Part shown: positions 52,901-62,267 of the stretch, in pieces
Layout of the letters: each line of letters opens with the position of its first letter
How positions within the stretch are numbered: position 1 is the stretch's first letter
Assembly (NCBI RefSeq): GCF_002483205.1
Contig: NZ_DLHM01000006.1
Location: forward strand, 1 to 64,000
DNA: 64,000 bases
Source of the DNA: Flavihumibacter sp. UBA7668
Lineage (GTDB): Bacteria > Bacteroidota > Bacteroidia > Chitinophagales > Chitinophagaceae
Direction: 5' to 3'
Notes under the pieces: model-generated
What the model was told of the DNA's origin: nothing
Databases searched by the model: none
The model's input: the letters and a program-made list of their open reading frames with translations, nothing else
Position numbers and translations under genes: made by a program

Positions 52901-53757
52901 AAAATACATCCTTCTATATACTGGGCTGTTTGTTTGTTTTGGTATCAACAACTGCCTGCAAAAAAGAAAAAGACAACGGGAACCTGAAATCAGTTTTCAG
53001 TTATGTAGCCGATGGATTTCGGGTAACCTTTACCAATTTCTCCACCGGAGCAACGGAATATCATTGGGATTTCAATGATCGTCCGGGTGATAGTTCTTCC
53101 TTGAAATCACCGCAGCATGTGTTTTCATCCAAGGGCGATTTTCTGGTGACGCTGACGGCAACCAATGGCGGACAAACGGATAGTTTCACCGATACGGTTA
53201 CGATCATAGGACCGAATATCAAAATAGACGGCGATTTTACGGATTGGGAATATGTGGAGTACCTGCATGTGAATCCGGATGATTTACCGGGTACGCTTCG
53301 GTCGGTAAAGGCATTTGCGACATCGCAGGATATCAATTTTTTGTTTGAGGGTACTACAGATATGAAACTGGAATTGTTTGATATGTTTATCAATACCGAT
53401 AATAATCCGGCTACCGGGTATTCGGTAGGGGCTTATCCTGCGGGATCCGGGATGGATTTTCTGTTGGAAGGTCCGGGTGTAACGCCGGGCTGGGGATCGG
53501 GCTATAAACATTCAGGCGGACCGAATGATTGGGCATTTACACCCTTGTTTGCATTTGATGCGGAGATGAAGTTTTCTGCTATCAAACCGCAGGCGGGTAA
53601 AAATATCGTGGAGTTTTCTGTTCGGAAATCAGCGCTGGGTCCATTAAGCGGATCCATCAGTTTTGCATTGGTGGAATTGAATGGAGGCTGGTCAGAGATC
53701 GGCCGCATTCCCAAGGGCGGTGATGCGGAATCGAAGTTTCTGGAAGTTAAGTTGTAG
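52897..53757 (+). CDS. PKD-domain lipoprotein
   Basis: The start overlaps the previous stop by 4 bp (ATGA). SPII signal (LFVLVSTTACKK, Cys21) and a PKD domain at about 30-105 (VTFTNFSTGATEYHWDFND, SPQHVFSSKGDFLVTLTATN). The C-terminal 180 residues begin with IKIDGDFTDWEYVE, like CBM9-type or related beta-sandwich domains. It is a surface lipoprotein, likely a glycan- or protein-binding accessory of the SusCD system. Confidence 0.82.
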   Translation: MKNTSFYILGCLFVLVSTTACKKEKDNGNLKSVFSYVADGFRVTFTNFSTGATEYHWDFNDRPGDSSSLKSPQHVFSSKGDFLVTLTATNGGQTDSFTDTVTIIGPNIKIDGDFTDWEYVEYLHVNPDDLPGTLRSVKAFATSQDINFLFEGTTDMKLELFDMFINTDNNPATGYSVGAYPAGSGMDFLLEGPGVTPGWGSGYKHSGGPNDWAFTPLFAFDAEMKFSAIKPQAGKNIVEFSVRKSALGPLSGSISFALVELNGGWSEIGRIPKGGDAESKFLEVKL

Positions 53758-53763
53758 GTAGAA

Positions 53764-53798
53764 TTTCACCCGCCGGGTGCCACCCGGCGGGTAAAATT
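53764..53798. repeat. GC-rich palindrome (REP-like), copy 3
   Basis: ATTTCACCCGCCGGGT, GCC, ACCCGGCGGGTAAAAT: a hairpin with a 3-nt centre and one mismatch in the arms. It lies between the convergent PKD-lipoprotein and VOC genes and is built from the same core (CACCCGCCGGGTG) as 44364 and 45183. It may terminate both transcripts. Confidence 0.8.
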
Positions 53799-54182
53799 TT
53801 ACTGTGCATTCACATCCACTTCAAAAATGCCGAATACATTATTGTCGGGGTCAATGAAATAGCCCTGCCAGCAGCGGCCGGGAACGGCGAACTTAGCCAG
53901 GGAAATCGTGCCTCCCAGTGCCAATATTTTATCCTGGGTGGCATCAAAGTTTTCGACCTGAATCGAGCAAACAAATGCATTTATTCCCATTTCAGTTGGC
54001 GGTACGCGGTCTGGACGTTTTAGGAGTCCGCCGGGTATGCCACCTGTTTCAATTCGATAATATTCCATGTAATGGTCATCATCTTTTTTGATGGTCCAGC
54101 CGAAAATGGAACTATAAAAATTGACTTCTCTTTCCGGAATGGAAGATTCGATTTCAAAGTATCCTACTGTATCATATTTCAT
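53799..54182 (-). CDS. VOC-family (glyoxalase/bleomycin-resistance-like) protein
   Basis: I start at 54182 (MKYDTVGYFEIESSIPEREV, about 127 residues); the longer frame to 54233 overlaps the previous gene. VOC features: FYSSIFGWTIKKDDD, then GGIPGGLLKRP and a C-terminal GRCWQGYFIDPDNNVFGIFE. A metal-dependent enzyme or binding protein in the cytoplasm; the substrate is unknown. Lies 10 bp after the PhnB-like gene in the same direction. Confidence 0.88.
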   Translation of the reverse strand: MKYDTVGYFEIESSIPEREVNFYSSIFGWTIKKDDDHYMEYYRIETGGIPGGLLKRPDRVPPTEMGINAFVCSIQVENFDATQDKILALGGTISLAKFAVPGRCWQGYFIDPDNNVFGIFEVDVNAQ

Positions 54183-54192
54183 TTTGAGTTGA

Positions 54193-54684
54193 TTATATTT
54201 CATTAAATGCCTGCTGAAGCTGTAGGAGATCAAATTTTTTCATTTTAAGAAAAGCGGCGGTTACGTGCTGTACTTTGGCAGGATCCGAATCGGACATATA
54301 GGTTGCCAAAATGGTGGGTACAATTTGCCAGGAGAGACCGTATTTATCTTTCAGCCATCCACAGGGACCTTCTTCGCCCTCTTGTGTAAGTTGGTGCCAA
54401 TAGTAGTCGATTTCTTCCTGGGTGTCGCAATTCACCACCACCGAAACCGATTCATTGAATTTGAATTGAGGGCCTCCGTTCAGGGCGAGGAAGTTCATCT
54501 CATTGATGGTGAATTCCACCACCATGGCCGTGCCTGCTGGTTTTTTATGAAACTCAACTCCCTCATTACCATAACGGGAAATTTTTCCAAGGGAACCATT
54601 TTTGAAAATCGATAGATAATGATTGGCGGCTTCTTCTGCCTGGTTATCAAACCAGAGGCAGATAGACATCGTTTGTTTTTTCAT
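54193..54684 (-). CDS. PhnB-like VOC-family protein
   Basis: The 163-residue protein shows the PhnB/3-demethylubiquinone-methyltransferase-like VOC pattern: ICLWFDNQAEEAANHYLSIF, FLALNGGPQFKFNESVSVVV, DYYWHQLTQEGEEGPCGWLK then DKYGLSWQIVP. The name in databases is historical and such proteins rarely have a proven activity. It is the second gene of a four-gene minus-strand cluster. Confidence 0.9.
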   Translation of the reverse strand: MKKQTMSICLWFDNQAEEAANHYLSIFKNGSLGKISRYGNEGVEFHKKPAGTAMVVEFTINEMNFLALNGGPQFKFNESVSVVVNCDTQEEIDYYWHQLTQEGEEGPCGWLKDKYGLSWQIVPTILATYMSDSDPAKVQHVTAAFLKMKKFDLLQLQQAFNEI

Positions 54685-54691
54685 GATCGGT

Positions 54692-55039
54692 TTATTTTGA
54701 TTTTATACAATAGGACGTGATGGATTCCAGGAGGCCGTCATCCGTAAAAAGGTAGATATCACAACCATGTATAAACGAAATGCGTTTTCCATTGCGCAGG
54801 AATTCCGCGGTTCCTGAAACTGCTATTTTGTTTTCGCCTTCTATTACCTGCAGCACCCTGAAATTGGTAGTGACTGTTTTGAAATAAGCGGCCACATCGC
54901 GGCATTGTTTAAGAATAGCAGCTTTGCCATCGAATTGATTTTCTTCGATTACATTCCAGCTGGCATTCTCTCCAAGAAAGGGAAAAGTTTCTTCAAAATT
55001 TCCGCTTGAAAAGAAGGTTGCGATAGAGGTCTTTGTCAT
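54692..55039 (-). CDS. SnoaL/NTF2-like protein
   Basis: The 115-residue protein has an NTF2-like fold pattern: helical start, FPFLGENASWNVIEENQFDG, KAAILKQCRDVAAYFKTVTT, then strands (FRVLQVIEGENKIAVSGTAE, ISFIHGCDIYLFTDDGLLES). SnoaL-like domains bind small molecules or act as isomerases. Its start overlaps the stop of the HhH protein gene by 4 bp. Confidence 0.82.
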   Translation of the reverse strand: MTKTSIATFFSSGNFEETFPFLGENASWNVIEENQFDGKAAILKQCRDVAAYFKTVTTNFRVLQVIEGENKIAVSGTAEFLRNGKRISFIHGCDIYLFTDDGLLESITSYCIKSK

Positions 55040-55332
55040 GTTACTTCTTTTTTGAAATTTAATCCTGCTGCCTCAAGCACCTGCTTCAGTTTAGGAATGG
55101 AGGAAGGACCGAAGCCGTGCAGTTGCAGCAATTCTTTTTCACTCCATGTACTGACTGCATGGAGCGAATCTATACCGGCTGCTTCCAGCGCTCTTCTGGC
55201 GGGTGCACCTAAGCCGGCCAGAAAACCAGTTAGTGGTTTGCGAGCCGCTTCGCAAATCGGACAAGTTGGGCAATCACTGCTTTTGGAATATTGATGTCCT
55301 TTTTCGCAGGTTCGAAGTGTTGATTTAGCCAT
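55036..55332 (-). CDS. Small zinc-ribbon and helix-hairpin-helix (RNAP alpha-CTD-like) protein
   Basis: The 98-residue protein has a zinc-ribbon-like N-terminus (CEKGHQYSKSSDCPTCPICE) and a C-terminal HhH region resembling the RNA polymerase alpha-CTD (GAPARRALEAAGIDSLHAVS, KELLQLHGFGPSSIPKLKQV). It probably binds DNA or protein. First gene of the VOC/SnoaL cluster. Confidence 0.8.
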   Translation of the reverse strand: MAKSTLRTCEKGHQYSKSSDCPTCPICEAARKPLTGFLAGLGAPARRALEAAGIDSLHAVSTWSEKELLQLHGFGPSSIPKLKQVLEAAGLNFKKEVT

Positions 55333-55395
55333 AGGACTTCAAATTTGGTTAATTAATCGCACCGGAAACAATCTTAAATACGACAATTGAATGGG

Positions 55396-55426
55396 TTGAT
55401 TGCGACAGTGTATCCGATTATATTTG
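55396..55426 (+). promoter_or_regulatory. Promoter of the GlxA-type gene
   Basis: TTG (55396) and, after 20 nt, TATATTTG (55419-55426) match the Bacteroidota -33 / -7 arrangement. The ATG is 16 nt after the -7 box. Confidence 0.5.
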
Positions 55427-55442
55427 TACAAACGATTCGCAG

Positions 55443-56432
55443 ATGAAACATGTATCTATCCTGATTCCGCAGGGCGATGTTAGTGTAGTAAACATAATGG
55501 GTAGTTTCCAGATTCTTGGAGCTGCCAGTGGCCAATACCAGCAACAGAGCAGGAAACCATTATTTGAAATTGACCTGGTTGGCTTTGCGCCGGTTACTTC
55601 ATCGAAACCAGGAACTGCACAGGTAATACCTACGAAATTATGGAGCGAAATTTTAGTTACTGATTTGATTATTATACCTGCCGTACACAATGATCCGTCT
55701 CTGGTGATACAGGAAAATCAGGAACTGATTCAGTTTGTAAAAGAACAATATAAAAATGGGGCAGTGGTTTCATCGCTTTGTATTGGCGCATATTTATTGG
55801 CAGCAACCGGCCTGTTGAATGGGAGAAACTGTTCCATTCACTGGCAGCATGCGCCCTACCTGCAAAAAATGTTTCCCCAGGTTCAGGTGAAAGGAGAACG
55901 ATTGATAACCGATCAGCAGGGTATAATCACCAGTGGCGGAGCTTATGCGTTTACCAACCTCGTTGTTTATCTGATCGAAAAATATGGTGGTCGTGATTTG
56001 GCGGTATTGATCTCCAAATTGTTTATGATTGATATAGACCGGAAATACCAATCGATTTATCAGCTATTTGCCGGACAAAAAGAACACCAGGACGAAACCG
56101 TATTGCAGGTGCAGGAATACATTGAAAATAATATCGGGGATAAATTTACGATTGATCAGCTGGCGGTGGATCATAACCTGGTGCGCCGAACATTGGAAAG
56201 AAGATTTCGCCAGGCCACCGGAAATTCCATTATCGAATACACGCAGAAAGTGCGGATGGAAGCCGCAAAAATGAACCTGGAAAAAGGGCGTAAAACTGTG
56301 AGTGAAGTGATGTATGATTGTGGTTATACCGATTCCAAAGCGTTTCGGGATGTGTTTAAAAAATGTGTGGGACTGAGTCCGCTGGAATACCGGAAAAAAT
56401 ATATGATGGAAGGGGTGAATAAGATCCATTAA
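55443..56432 (+). CDS. GlxA-family regulator (DJ-1/PfpI domain plus AraC HTH)
   Basis: The first 190 residues form a DJ-1/PfpI-like domain (HVSILIPQGDVSVVNIMGSF, IIIPAVHNDP, VSSLCIGAYLLAATGLLNGR, SGGAYAFTNLVVYLIEKYGG) with a Cys in SSLCIGA. Residues 225-320 are the AraC double HTH (KFTIDQLAVDHNLVRRTLER, SEVMYDCGYTDSKAFRDVFK). Divergent from the VOC cluster, which it may regulate. Confidence 0.92.
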   Translation: MKHVSILIPQGDVSVVNIMGSFQILGAASGQYQQQSRKPLFEIDLVGFAPVTSSKPGTAQVIPTKLWSEILVTDLIIIPAVHNDPSLVIQENQELIQFVKEQYKNGAVVSSLCIGAYLLAATGLLNGRNCSIHWQHAPYLQKMFPQVQVKGERLITDQQGIITSGGAYAFTNLVVYLIEKYGGRDLAVLISKLFMIDIDRKYQSIYQLFAGQKEHQDETVLQVQEYIENNIGDKFTIDQLAVDHNLVRRTLERRFRQATGNSIIEYTQKVRMEAAKMNLEKGRKTVSEVMYDCGYTDSKAFRDVFKKCVGLSPLEYRKKYMMEGVNKIH

Positions 56433-56471
56433 GAGAAGCAACAGACAAACACTACCTTCGTTTACGCAGCC

Positions 56472-59009
56472 ATGAATAAAAAAATCATCAGAGCCAACCA
56501 GATCTATGGGTTTATACCCCTGGAGATGGAAGGGGTGGATGCGCTTGCAGATCTGGCACTTGATATGCGATGGTCATGGAACCATGAAGCAGATAAGCTT
56601 TGGGAACGCATAGACCCGGCTCTTTGGGAGCTTACTCAAAATCCCTGGGTAGTTTTACAAACAGTTTCGCATGATCAACTGGAACGTCAGTTGGCTGATC
56701 CTGCCTTCCGGCATCTTATGAAGGAGGTTCAAAAAAGCAGGGATAGTTATAAACAAAGTACTACCTGGTTTCAGCAAAATTTTCCTGCATCCTCGCTAAG
56801 CAATGTGGCTTATTTCAGTATGGAATACATGCTCAGTGAAGCATTGCCCATATATGTAGGTGGACTTGGAAATGTGGCAGGAGATCAGTTAAAAGCAGCC
56901 AGCGATCTTGGGGTGCCCATCACGGCAATTGGCTTGTTGTATCAGCAGGGTTATTTCAGACAGGATATAGACAGCAAAGGCAATCAACAGGCCTATTTTC
57001 CCTACAATGACCCGGGTTCACTACCCATTACACCCTTGCGACTCGACAATGGAGAATGGCTGCGGATTAAAATTTCATTGCCGGGTTATCCGGTTTGGCT
57101 AAGGGTTTGGCAGGTGCAGGTGGGGAATGTTAATCTTTTTCTGCTAGACAGTAATGACCCTGCCAATCTTCCTATTCACCGGGGTATTACCAGTGAATTA
57201 TATGGGGGGGGAGCAGACCTTCGGATCAAACAGGAGATAGTACTGGGTTTAGGTGGCTGGCGTTTATTGAAGGCCTTGGATATCCGGCCGGAGATCTGCC
57301 ACCTTAATGAAGGTCATGCTGCTTTTGTTGTATTGGAACGTGCGAATGATTACATGAAAGAATCCGGCCTTCCTTTTGAAACAGCCTTAACCATAACCCG
57401 TGCCGGAAATTTATTTACCACCCATACTGCCGTTGAAGCCGGATTTGATTATTTTTCTCCTGCTTTGATGGAGCAATATTTTGGTGAGTATGTACGGCAT
57501 GAACTCAAATGTGATTTCAACCGATTTATGGCGCTGGGCAGGCAGGATGAAAAGGATTCTGACCAATATTTCAATATGGCTTTTCTTGCAATCAGGGGAA
57601 GTGGTGCAGTTAATGGTGTAAGTCAATTGCATGGCAGGGTAAGCCGGCATCTTTTCAGTTCGCTTTATCCGCGCTGGCCAATCAGAGAAGTGCCGGTAGG
57701 TACGGTAACCAATGGCGTTCATATGCCCAGCTGGGATTCGGAAACAGCCGATGAGCTCTGGACGACCGCCTGTGGTAAACTTCGCTGGAAAGGAGATCTT
57801 TCATCAACGGAAACCGATATCTGTGCAGTACCGGATGATACCTTGTGGACCTTCCGGAACCGGCAGAGGCAGACCCTTGTAACTTATGTGCGACAACGCT
57901 TCGAACGTCAGGCAACTCTATCAGGGCAATCAGCTGAAATGCTTGAGCGGGCAAAAGAGCTTCTTGATAATAACCGGCTTACGCTGGGCTTTGCCCGTCG
58001 TTTTGTAAACTATAAACGTACCAACCTATTGCTGAAAGACCCCCAACGGCTTTACCGGTTATTGACCGATGAAAAACGACCGGTTCAATTGGTACTGGCC
58101 GGAAAAGCCCCTCCCTTTGATGAGAATGGCAATGCAATGATCCGGCAATGGAATGAATTTATTCAGCAATTCAATTTATACGACCATGTCTTGTTTCTGA
58201 GTGATTACGATATGCATCTGGCAGAACATTTGGTGCAGGGGGTGGATCTATGGGTAAACACCCCCCGTCGTCCCTGGGAAGCCTGTGGAACCAGTGGTAT
58301 GAAAGTGCTGGTAAATGGCGGACTTAATCTTTCTGTACTGGATGGATGGTGGGCAGAAGCGTATACACCGGACCTTGGATGGGCGCTCGGAGATGCATTG
58401 GAACATAAGAATAATCCGGAATGGGATACCAACGAGGCGAATGAATTGTATTCCCTTTTGGAAGAACAGATCATTCCAATGTTTTACACGCGGAATGAAA
58501 AAGAAATTCCGGAACAATGGGTAGAAAAAATGCGGCATAGCATGTCCAAACTTACACCCCGGTTTTCAGCAAACAGAACGGTACGGGAATATACGGAGAA
58601 GTATTATCTGCCGATGGCAGCAAACTTTAGGAAGAGATCCGTGAATGATGCAGGTCTGGCAAAAAAAATGGTTCATATCGCAACCCTGCTGAAGCAGAAG
58701 TGGGAAACCATTCAAATTGCAAGAGTTGATATGAAACCAACCGCCACCGGATATTCTGTAAGAATGTTGCTGCAGTTGGATGAACTGATCAGGGATTTTA
58801 TTGCTGTTGAGATTTATTCGGAAGGGATATCAGGTATTGATCCGGAAAAAACGAGTATGCAGGAAGAATTCAACGGTACTGGGGAAAAATGGTACCAGGC
58901 AACTATTATAACCAACCGGCCGGCAACTGATTTTACGGTGCGAATTATACCTGCCTATGAACATGTTTCCATTCCATTGGAAGACAATCATATTCTTTGG
59001 CAACGATGA
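56472..59009 (+). CDS. glgP: Alpha-glucan (glycogen) phosphorylase
   Basis: The 845-residue protein has the short-type alpha-glucan phosphorylase layout: N-terminal DUF3417-like part (LALDMRWSWNHEADKLW), then YFSMEYMLSEALPIYVGGLG, HLNEGHAAFVVLERAND and the PLP-binding region with Lys611 in GTSGMKVLVNGGLNLSVLDG. It releases glucose-1-phosphate from glycogen or maltodextrin in the cytoplasm. The gene is followed 27 bp later by the P-ATPase and is unusually large for its neighbours. Assignment is secure. Confidence 0.93.
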   Translation: MNKKIIRANQIYGFIPLEMEGVDALADLALDMRWSWNHEADKLWERIDPALWELTQNPWVVLQTVSHDQLERQLADPAFRHLMKEVQKSRDSYKQSTTWFQQNFPASSLSNVAYFSMEYMLSEALPIYVGGLGNVAGDQLKAASDLGVPITAIGLLYQQGYFRQDIDSKGNQQAYFPYNDPGSLPITPLRLDNGEWLRIKISLPGYPVWLRVWQVQVGNVNLFLLDSNDPANLPIHRGITSELYGGGADLRIKQEIVLGLGGWRLLKALDIRPEICHLNEGHAAFVVLERANDYMKESGLPFETALTITRAGNLFTTHTAVEAGFDYFSPALMEQYFGEYVRHELKCDFNRFMALGRQDEKDSDQYFNMAFLAIRGSGAVNGVSQLHGRVSRHLFSSLYPRWPIREVPVGTVTNGVHMPSWDSETADELWTTACGKLRWKGDLSSTETDICAVPDDTLWTFRNRQRQTLVTYVRQRFERQATLSGQSAEMLERAKELLDNNRLTLGFARRFVNYKRTNLLLKDPQRLYRLLTDEKRPVQLVLAGKAPPFDENGNAMIRQWNEFIQQFNLYDHVLFLSDYDMHLAEHLVQGVDLWVNTPRRPWEACGTSGMKVLVNGGLNLSVLDGWWAEAYTPDLGWALGDALEHKNNPEWDTNEANELYSLLEEQIIPMFYTRNEKEIPEQWVEKMRHSMSKLTPRFSANRTVREYTEKYYLPMAANFRKRSVNDAGLAKKMVHIATLLKQKWETIQIARVDMKPTATGYSVRMLLQLDELIRDFIAVEIYSEGISGIDPEKTSMQEEFNGTGEKWYQATIITNRPATDFTVRIIPAYEHVSIPLEDNHILWQR

Positions 59010-59036
59010 ATTTGAAATCAACTTAAAAAAGGCTTT

Positions 59037-61556
59037 ATGCCAGCAAAGGATGAAAATAACTTTTGGGAATATGATACGAATCATTGGTTCGGGGTATTGA
59101 ATAGTTCCGCAAATGGATTAACACAAGCTGCAGTGAACCGGATTGTACAGGCGAAAGGTCTCCATCCTGTCCGGAATAGCTCCTTTAAAAAGTATTTTTT
59201 TCTTTTCCTTAGCCAATTTAAAAGTCCGTTGATGCTACTCCTGATCGGAGCGGTTATCCTGTCCGGATTGCTTGGTGATACATCCGATGTGATTATTATA
59301 TTGTTTATTGTTGTATCAACCGGACTTCTTAGTTTTTATCAGGAAAGAAATGCCGGTAAGGTGGTAGAAAAGCTGCAGTCCCTGATTTCTATTAAATCAA
59401 CTGTACTTAGAGAGGGGGTACAACAGGAAATTATCGCTTCAAACATAGTGAGTGGTGATATACTTATACTAAATGCAGGAGACCTGCTACCGGCAGATTG
59501 TCTGCTGCTTTCATCAGATGAGTTATATGCCAATGAAGCTTCCCTAACCGGAGAGTCTTTTCCCACCAGAAAGGAACCCGGGGTACTTCCCGTGCAGACA
59601 GAACTCGCCAATCGATCCAATTGTCTTTGGGAAGGCACTAATATTGTAAGTGGAAATGCAACAGCATTGGTAATTCAAACCGGAGAGTCTACCCTGTACG
59701 GGCAACTTACGAAGAGTGCGGCTCGCTCATTTGAAACAAAGTTTGAAAAAGGTATCAGGGATTTTGGTTTCTTTTTGATGAAAATTACCGTTACCCTGGC
59801 TTTGTTTATCCTTCTTGTCAACCTACTGAATCATAAGGGGATAATTGAATCAGCCTTGTTTGCACTGGCACTTGCAGTTGGAATGGCGCCTGAATTACTA
59901 CCTGCGATAACCACCATTGCAATGAGTGCCGGAGCGAAGAAGTTATTGGCGAAAAAAGTAATTGTAAAAAAATTGAATTCCATACAGAATCTGGGAGAAG
60001 TTAACTTATTATGTACGGATAAAACCGGAACGATTACGGAAGGTAAAATCAATCTTGCAGGCTTTACGGATGGGTTGGGAAATGAATCTGCCTGGGTAAA
60101 ACAGTTGGCCTATTGGAACGCTTCAATGGAATCAGGCTATTCCAATCCGATTGATGAAGCGATCAAAAACATGGAATCTCTGAATTTTCTTCCTGCTATT
60201 AAAATGGGTGAAGTACCGTATGATTTTATCAGAAAGAGGATAAGTATAGCCGTTACTGCTGGAAGCGAAACGCTTTTTATCAGCAAGGGTGCCTGTTCAG
60301 AAATTTTCCGCATCTGTTCTGCTATTCGCCTGGCAGATGACAGTATTGTAGATATCGATCCCTATCGAAAGCTCCTGGAGGAAAAAATGCAAGAACATGG
60401 AGCCAATGGTTTGCGTACCATCGCCGTCAGTTATAAAAATTTTCAAACAGAAACCATTTCAAAAGAGCTGGAGGTAAACATGATTTTTGGCGGATTTATA
60501 TTGATGCAGGATCCGGTTAAAGCTGGCATTTCTGAAATTATAGCTCAATTAAAACAGCTTAGCGTTGAATTGAAAATCATTACAGGAGATAGCAGAAATG
60601 TTGCCGCATCCATTGGCCGGGGAATCGGTATTCAGGAGCCGGTTATTATGACTGGTAAGGAACTTTTTACTACCAGTCCGGAAGCATTAAAACTGTTGGT
60701 TAGGAAGACGCATATTTTCGCTGAAGTAGAGCCTCAGCAAAAGGAACGGATAATTATAGCCCTAAAACAAACCTATACGGTTGCCTACCTCGGTGATGGT
60801 ATTAATGACGTATCTGCAATAAATGCTGCCGACGTAGGGATTTCAGTTGAAAATGCGGTTGATGCAGCCCGTGAGGCTGCTGATTTCGTGCTTTTGGAGA
60901 AAGATTTGGCGGTTTTGGCAGATGGCATAAAAGAAGGCAGAAAAACCTTTGCCAATACCTTAAAATATTTATACATCAGTACCGGTGCAACTTTTGGTAA
61001 TATGTGCAGTGTGGCAGCAGCCTCCCTTGTATTACCCTTTTTACCCATGCTTCCTAAGCAAATATTGCTTACCAATTTTCTGACGGATTTCCCATTTTTA
61101 GCTGTATCAACTGATAATGTAGATAAACAGCAACTGGTGAGCCCCGGTAAATGGGACCTGAAACTTATTCGAAAGTATATGATCGTATTTGGGATTCACA
61201 GTTCCATTTTCGATCTGATTACATTCGGCACACTTTACTATTTTTTAAAGGTAAAAGAAGCTGAATTTCAGACCGGGTGGTTTGTAGAGTCTGTTATTTC
61301 TGAACTTTGTATTGTGTTCATTATCCGAACGCACCAGCATTTTTTTAAAAGCAGGCCCGGAAAATACCTCTTTATATTCAGTGCCCTTGCTTTGTTGGGC
61401 ACGATCCTGTTTCCTTATCTGCCTTTTGCAGCTGAAATAGGTCTGAGCCCGATTCCATTACTTAATCTCAGCGCTATGTTATCCATTGTGGTAGTGTATA
61501 TCTTAACTGCGGATTTACTAAAGGTTTGGTTCTTTAAGCGTTTTCAGCCGGTTTGA
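59037..61556 (+). CDS. MgtA-like P-type ATPase (Mg2+/cation transport)
   Basis: The 839-residue protein has the P-ATPase motifs: LTGESFP (actuator), CTDKTGTIT with phosphorylated Asp328, ITGDSRN and GDGINDVSAINAADVGISV. The M4 segment reads ALAVGMAPELLP and the following KKVIVKKLNSIQNLG, close to the MgtA pattern (AVGLTPEMLP, KKVIVKRLxxIQNxG), so Mg2+ is the best guess. About ten membrane helices. It is followed by a two-component system that may respond to cation or envelope stress. Confidence 0.85.
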   Translation: MPAKDENNFWEYDTNHWFGVLNSSANGLTQAAVNRIVQAKGLHPVRNSSFKKYFFLFLSQFKSPLMLLLIGAVILSGLLGDTSDVIIILFIVVSTGLLSFYQERNAGKVVEKLQSLISIKSTVLREGVQQEIIASNIVSGDILILNAGDLLPADCLLLSSDELYANEASLTGESFPTRKEPGVLPVQTELANRSNCLWEGTNIVSGNATALVIQTGESTLYGQLTKSAARSFETKFEKGIRDFGFFLMKITVTLALFILLVNLLNHKGIIESALFALALAVGMAPELLPAITTIAMSAGAKKLLAKKVIVKKLNSIQNLGEVNLLCTDKTGTITEGKINLAGFTDGLGNESAWVKQLAYWNASMESGYSNPIDEAIKNMESLNFLPAIKMGEVPYDFIRKRISIAVTAGSETLFISKGACSEIFRICSAIRLADDSIVDIDPYRKLLEEKMQEHGANGLRTIAVSYKNFQTETISKELEVNMIFGGFILMQDPVKAGISEIIAQLKQLSVELKIITGDSRNVAASIGRGIGIQEPVIMTGKELFTTSPEALKLLVRKTHIFAEVEPQQKERIIIALKQTYTVAYLGDGINDVSAINAADVGISVENAVDAAREAADFVLLEKDLAVLADGIKEGRKTFANTLKYLYISTGATFGNMCSVAAASLVLPFLPMLPKQILLTNFLTDFPFLAVSTDNVDKQQLVSPGKWDLKLIRKYMIVFGIHSSIFDLITFGTLYYFLKVKEAEFQTGWFVESVISELCIVFIIRTHQHFFKSRPGKYLFIFSALALLGTILFPYLPFAAEIGLSPIPLLNLSAMLSIVVVYILTADLLKVWFFKRFQPV

Positions 61557-61592
61557 AGAAGAAAAAACAGCCGGTTTAACCTAACTTGAAGC

Positions 61593-62267
61593 ATGAAAAT
61601 ATTGATCATTGAGGATGAAGCAGCGCTCGCAAAAAGCATCAGTGATTTTTTATCGCAGGAGGATTATTTATGTGAAATTGCAGGTTCCTATTCAGAAGCC
61701 ATTGTGAAAATTGAGAGCTTTCAATACGATTGTATTCTATTGGACCTGATGCTGCCCGGTGGGGACGGAATTAAATTATTAAAAATTATAAAGGACCAGA
61801 AAAAACAAGACGGAGTAATCATCATTTCTGCTAAGAATTCACTGGAGGATAAAGTAGCAGGACTTAAACTGGGTGCTGATGATTATCTGGCCAAGCCTTT
61901 TCATCTTTCAGAGTTAGCTGCAAGAGTTTATTCTATTATCAGAAGAAAAAATTTCGGCAGTGATAATATGCTGGAGCAAAAGGAAATTAAGGTTGACCTA
62001 TTGGCGAAAAAAGTTAGTATACAGCAGCGCGAGGTTCCGCTTACAAAAAAAGAATATGATTTACTTTTGTATCTGATGAGTAACAAAAACAGGGTGCTCT
62101 CCAAAAGTGCATTGGCTGAACATCTTTCAGGTGATATTGCCGATATGTTTGATAATTACGATTTTGTATATGCGCACATAAAAAACCTAAAGAAAAAATT
62201 GCAGGAAGCAGGGGCCGGTAACTACCTTAAAACCCTGTACGGAAGCGGATATAAATGGGATGTATGA
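61593..62267 (+). CDS. OmpR/PhoB-family response regulator
   Basis: Receiver domain with the acidic pair ED at 8-9, phospho-acceptor Asp51 (CILLDLMLPGGDG) and Lys in YLAKPF. C-terminal winged helix (EVPLTKKEYDLLLYLMSNKN, HIKNLKKKLQEAGAG, LKTLYGSGYKWDV). It overlaps the kinase gene by 13 bp, so they form one transcription unit. Confidence 0.95.
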   Translation: MKILIIEDEAALAKSISDFLSQEDYLCEIAGSYSEAIVKIESFQYDCILLDLMLPGGDGIKLLKIIKDQKKQDGVIIISAKNSLEDKVAGLKLGADDYLAKPFHLSELAARVYSIIRRKNFGSDNMLEQKEIKVDLLAKKVSIQQREVPLTKKEYDLLLYLMSNKNRVLSKSALAEHLSGDIADMFDNYDFVYAHIKNLKKKLQEAGAGNYLKTLYGSGYKWDV

